Source: DASQEH01 sp038239485
GTDB lineage: Bacteria; Actinomycetota; Actinomycetes; Propionibacteriales; Nocardioidaceae
Length of the DNA stretch: 7,300 bases
Assembly (NCBI GenBank): GCA_038239485.1
Contig: JBBSET010000092.1
Span: forward strand, 1-7,300
Direction of reading: 5' to 3'
Shown here: in pieces, positions 6,518 to 7,300 of the stretch
Position numbering within the stretch: the stretch's first letter is position 1
Layout of the letters: every line of letters begins with the position of its first letter
Position numbers and translations under genes: made by a program
Notes under the pieces: model-generated
What the model was told of the DNA's origin: nothing
The model's input: only the letters and a program-made list of their open reading frames with translations
Databases searched by the model: none

Positions 6518-6547
6518 TTGAGGCGTCGTCGCCCGGTGGGGTACCCT
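6518..6547 (+). promoter_or_regulatory. Probable sigma-70-type promoter for tRNA-Ile
   Basis: TTGAGG (6518-6523) and TACCCT (6542-6547) are separated by 18 bases, about 45 bases ahead of the tRNA. TACCCT/TACCAT -10 boxes with TTGA-type -35 boxes are usual at actinobacterial stable RNA genes. Transcription would start near 6554 and leave a leader of about 38 bases. The boxes lie just past the stop of the GGDEF gene, so the tRNA appears to have its own promoter. Confidence 0.55.
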
Positions 6548-6591
6548 TCCCCGGCGAGCCGTCACGTCCGGACGACCCGATTGTCCACCAA

Positions 6592-6668
6592 GGGCCTATA
6601 GCTCAGACGGTTAGAGCGCTTCCCTGATAAGGAAGAGGTCAGAGGTTCAAGTCCTCTTAGGCCCACCA
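6592..6668 (+). tRNA. trnI: tRNA-Ile (anticodon GAU)
   Basis: A complete cloverleaf folds by eye. The acceptor GGGCCTA (6592-6598) pairs with TAGGCCC (6658-6664). The D arm is GCTC/GAGC. The anticodon stem CTTCC/GGAAG holds the loop CTGATAA, giving anticodon GAT (GAU). The T arm is AGAGG-TTCAAGT-CCTCT. The discriminator is A6665, and CCA (6666-6668) is encoded in the DNA. GAU reads AUC and AUU isoleucine codons. The gene borders an integrase on its 3' side, and since an intact tRNA remains, any insertion has rebuilt the 3' end. Confidence 0.97.
6640..6668 (+). other. Putative attachment-site core at the 3' end of tRNA-Ile
   Basis: The T arm, 3' acceptor strand and CCA of tRNA-Ile lie directly before sequence of different composition and a tyrosine recombinase gene. 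Tyrosine integrases commonly use tRNA 3' ends as attB and leave the duplicated core as attL and attR. The limits given are an estimate based on the T-arm to CCA segment. No second copy is present in the window, so the exact core cannot be set. Confidence 0.4.
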
Positions 6669-6674
6669 ATGAAA

Positions 6675-6711
6675 AGAGCCCCTGACCAGCAACTATGCCG
6701 GTAGGGGCTCT
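6675..6711 (-). terminator. Rho-independent terminator of the integrase gene, also downstream of tRNA-Ile
   Basis: AGAGCCCCT (6675-6683) and AGGGGCTCT (6703-6711) form a perfect 9-bp stem. Inside it, ACC/GGT and GC/GC pairs extend the hairpin around an AACTAT loop, with one bulge and one mismatch. Read on the minus strand the stem is followed by TTTTC, the expected U-tract, so it suits the integrase gene ending at 6730. Read on the plus strand it begins 6 bases after the tRNA CCA but lacks a U-tract. It may still stop or help process tRNA read-through. Confidence 0.8.
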
Positions 6712-6729
6712 CTGTGTCAGCGGTGAAAG

Positions 6730-7299
6730 TTAGGCTTCCAACACAGCCGCAACACCAAACAACGGGCTTAGCACAGCAGCATCCGTGTGGCGGTTAGCCT
6801 CAGCAGCAGCATCCAGCCTGTCCAGCAGTGCAGTGGAGTCGCGGTGGAAGAGGTGCCCATAGCGATCCAGGCTGAAGGTGCTGCTGGTGTGCCCGGCCCA
6901 GGTTTTGATCGTCAGCAAATCAGCACCAGCACTCACCCACAGACTCACCGCTGTGTGCCTCAAAGAGTGGGGGGTCAAGCCCACCAGTTCAGCGGTGACA
7001 CAGGCCGGATTCCAGACCCTCTTCCTCCAAGCGTTGACCCTCAGAGGACCACCAGCGGGGGCAGTGAAGATGAGGCCATCAGGCCCGGGCTGGCTGTAGG
7101 TGGCGATGTGCTGAGTCAAGGCCCGGACGACACTGGCAGGGATAGGCACTGTGCGCCTTCCAGCAGCAGTCTTAGGGGCTGTCTCTGCCCAGTGGCCCCG
7201 CACCTCAGTCGCAGTGCTGGCAACCGTCACAGAGCCTCTGAGCAAATTCACATTGCTCTTCCTCAAGGCTGCTGCTTCACCTATCCGCAGACCCGAGTA
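6730..7299 (-). CDS. int: Tyrosine recombinase / phage-type integrase, C-terminal catalytic domain (partial)
   Basis: A minus-strand frame runs in from the right edge and ends at TAA (6730-6732), giving 189 residues of the catalytic domain. The active site is complete: Arg I in Y-S-G-L-R-I-G-E-A-A-A-L (codon 7285-7287), Lys in the beta-hairpin A-P-K-T-A-A-G-R-R (7171-7173), the H-x-x-R box P-H-S-L-R-H (His 6967-6969, Arg 6958-6960), the second conserved His in W-A-G-H-T (6889-6891), and nucleophile Tyr in L-D-R-Y-G-H-L-F (6859-6861). The TTG at 7264-7266 is not the start, because box I continues upstream of it. The N-terminal arm- and core-binding domains are outside the window. It converges on tRNA-Ile. 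Its DNA is less GC-rich (about 55-62% in three 60-base lines counted by hand, against 68-77% in two operon lines) and rich in CAG/AGC, suggesting acquisition. It is more likely a mobile-element integrase than XerC/D, given the tRNA neighbour and composition. Confidence 0.93.
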   Translation of the reverse strand, partial: YSGLRIGEAAALRKSNVNLLRGSVTVASTATEVRGHWAETAPKTAAGRRTVPIPASVVRALTQHIATYSQPGPDGLIFTAPAGGPLRVNAWRKRVWNPACVTAELVGLTPHSLRHTAVSLWVSAGADLLTIKTWAGHTSSTFSLDRYGHLFHRDSTALLDRLDAAAEANRHTDAAVLSPLFGVAAVLEA

Positions 7300-7300
7300 A

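Noticed and set aside
6529..6557. Hairpin TCGCC/GGCGA with inner GGGG/CCCC as terminator of the chemosensory operon
   Set aside because: The stem is broken by a four-base bulge, has no U-tract and covers the better-supported -10 box of the tRNA promoter. No convincing operon terminator is seen between 6502 and 6591.
6565..6574. Perfect 10-bp palindrome CGTCCGGACG between promoter and tRNA
   Set aside because: It leaves no loop for a hairpin and such short palindromes are frequent by chance in high-GC DNA. Operator function cannot be supported.
6878..7099. Small plus-strand open frame opposite the integrase
   Set aside because: It lies wholly within the catalytic region of a convincing integrase and shows no domain or ribosome binding site of note.
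7264..7266. TTG as the start codon of the integrase
   Set aside because: The conserved Arg I box (S-G-L-R-I-G-E) lies upstream of it in the same frame, so the gene continues beyond the window edge.

Overview
This window comes from a high-GC bacterium, most likely an actinobacterium. The GC level, the third-position G/C preference, the frequent GTG/CTC/GTC codons and the TTGAGG-N18-TACCCT promoter ahead of the tRNA all fit. I cannot name a genus. It splits into two parts that look to have different histories.

Positions 1 to about 6501 hold one tightly packed plus-strand chemosensory operon. It enters at the C-terminal end of a methyl-accepting chemotaxis protein (MCP). It continues with a CheW adaptor, a hybrid CheA kinase carrying its own C-terminal receiver (REC), a CheB methylesterase, a CheR methyltransferase with a C-terminal TPR-like region, a second divergent CheW, and a REC-GGDEF diguanylate cyclase. 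Every junction overlaps by 1 to 14 bases, so the genes are probably translationally coupled. The parts list matches the Wsp surface-sensing pathway of Pseudomonas (MCP, two CheW, CheR-TPR, CheA-REC, CheB, REC-GGDEF output), in a different gene order. The expected output is therefore cyclic di-GMP synthesis rather than flagellar motor switching. No classical stand-alone CheY and no flagellar gene is seen in the window.

The likely circuit is as follows. The MCP and the two CheW proteins control CheA autophosphorylation at His49. Phosphate passes to the REC of the diguanylate cyclase (Asp55) and to CheA's own REC (Asp648), a probable phosphate sink or internal regulator. CheR and CheB set MCP methylation. 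The main oddity is that CheB's receiver domain has lost its phosphoacceptor Asp (Gly62 at that position) and its acidic pair (Glu16-Val17), while its methylesterase triad is intact. The usual phospho-CheB feedback therefore seems to be missing or replaced.

Positions 6502 to 7300 hold a probable tRNA promoter, a complete tRNA-Ile(GAU) with encoded CCA, a strong hairpin terminator and, on the minus strand, the C-terminal catalytic half of a tyrosine recombinase (integrase) that runs off the right edge. The integrase DNA has visibly lower GC and different codon use from the operon. This looks like the end of an element (prophage, ICE or genomic island) integrated at the 3' end of tRNA-Ile, with the rest of it to the right of the window.
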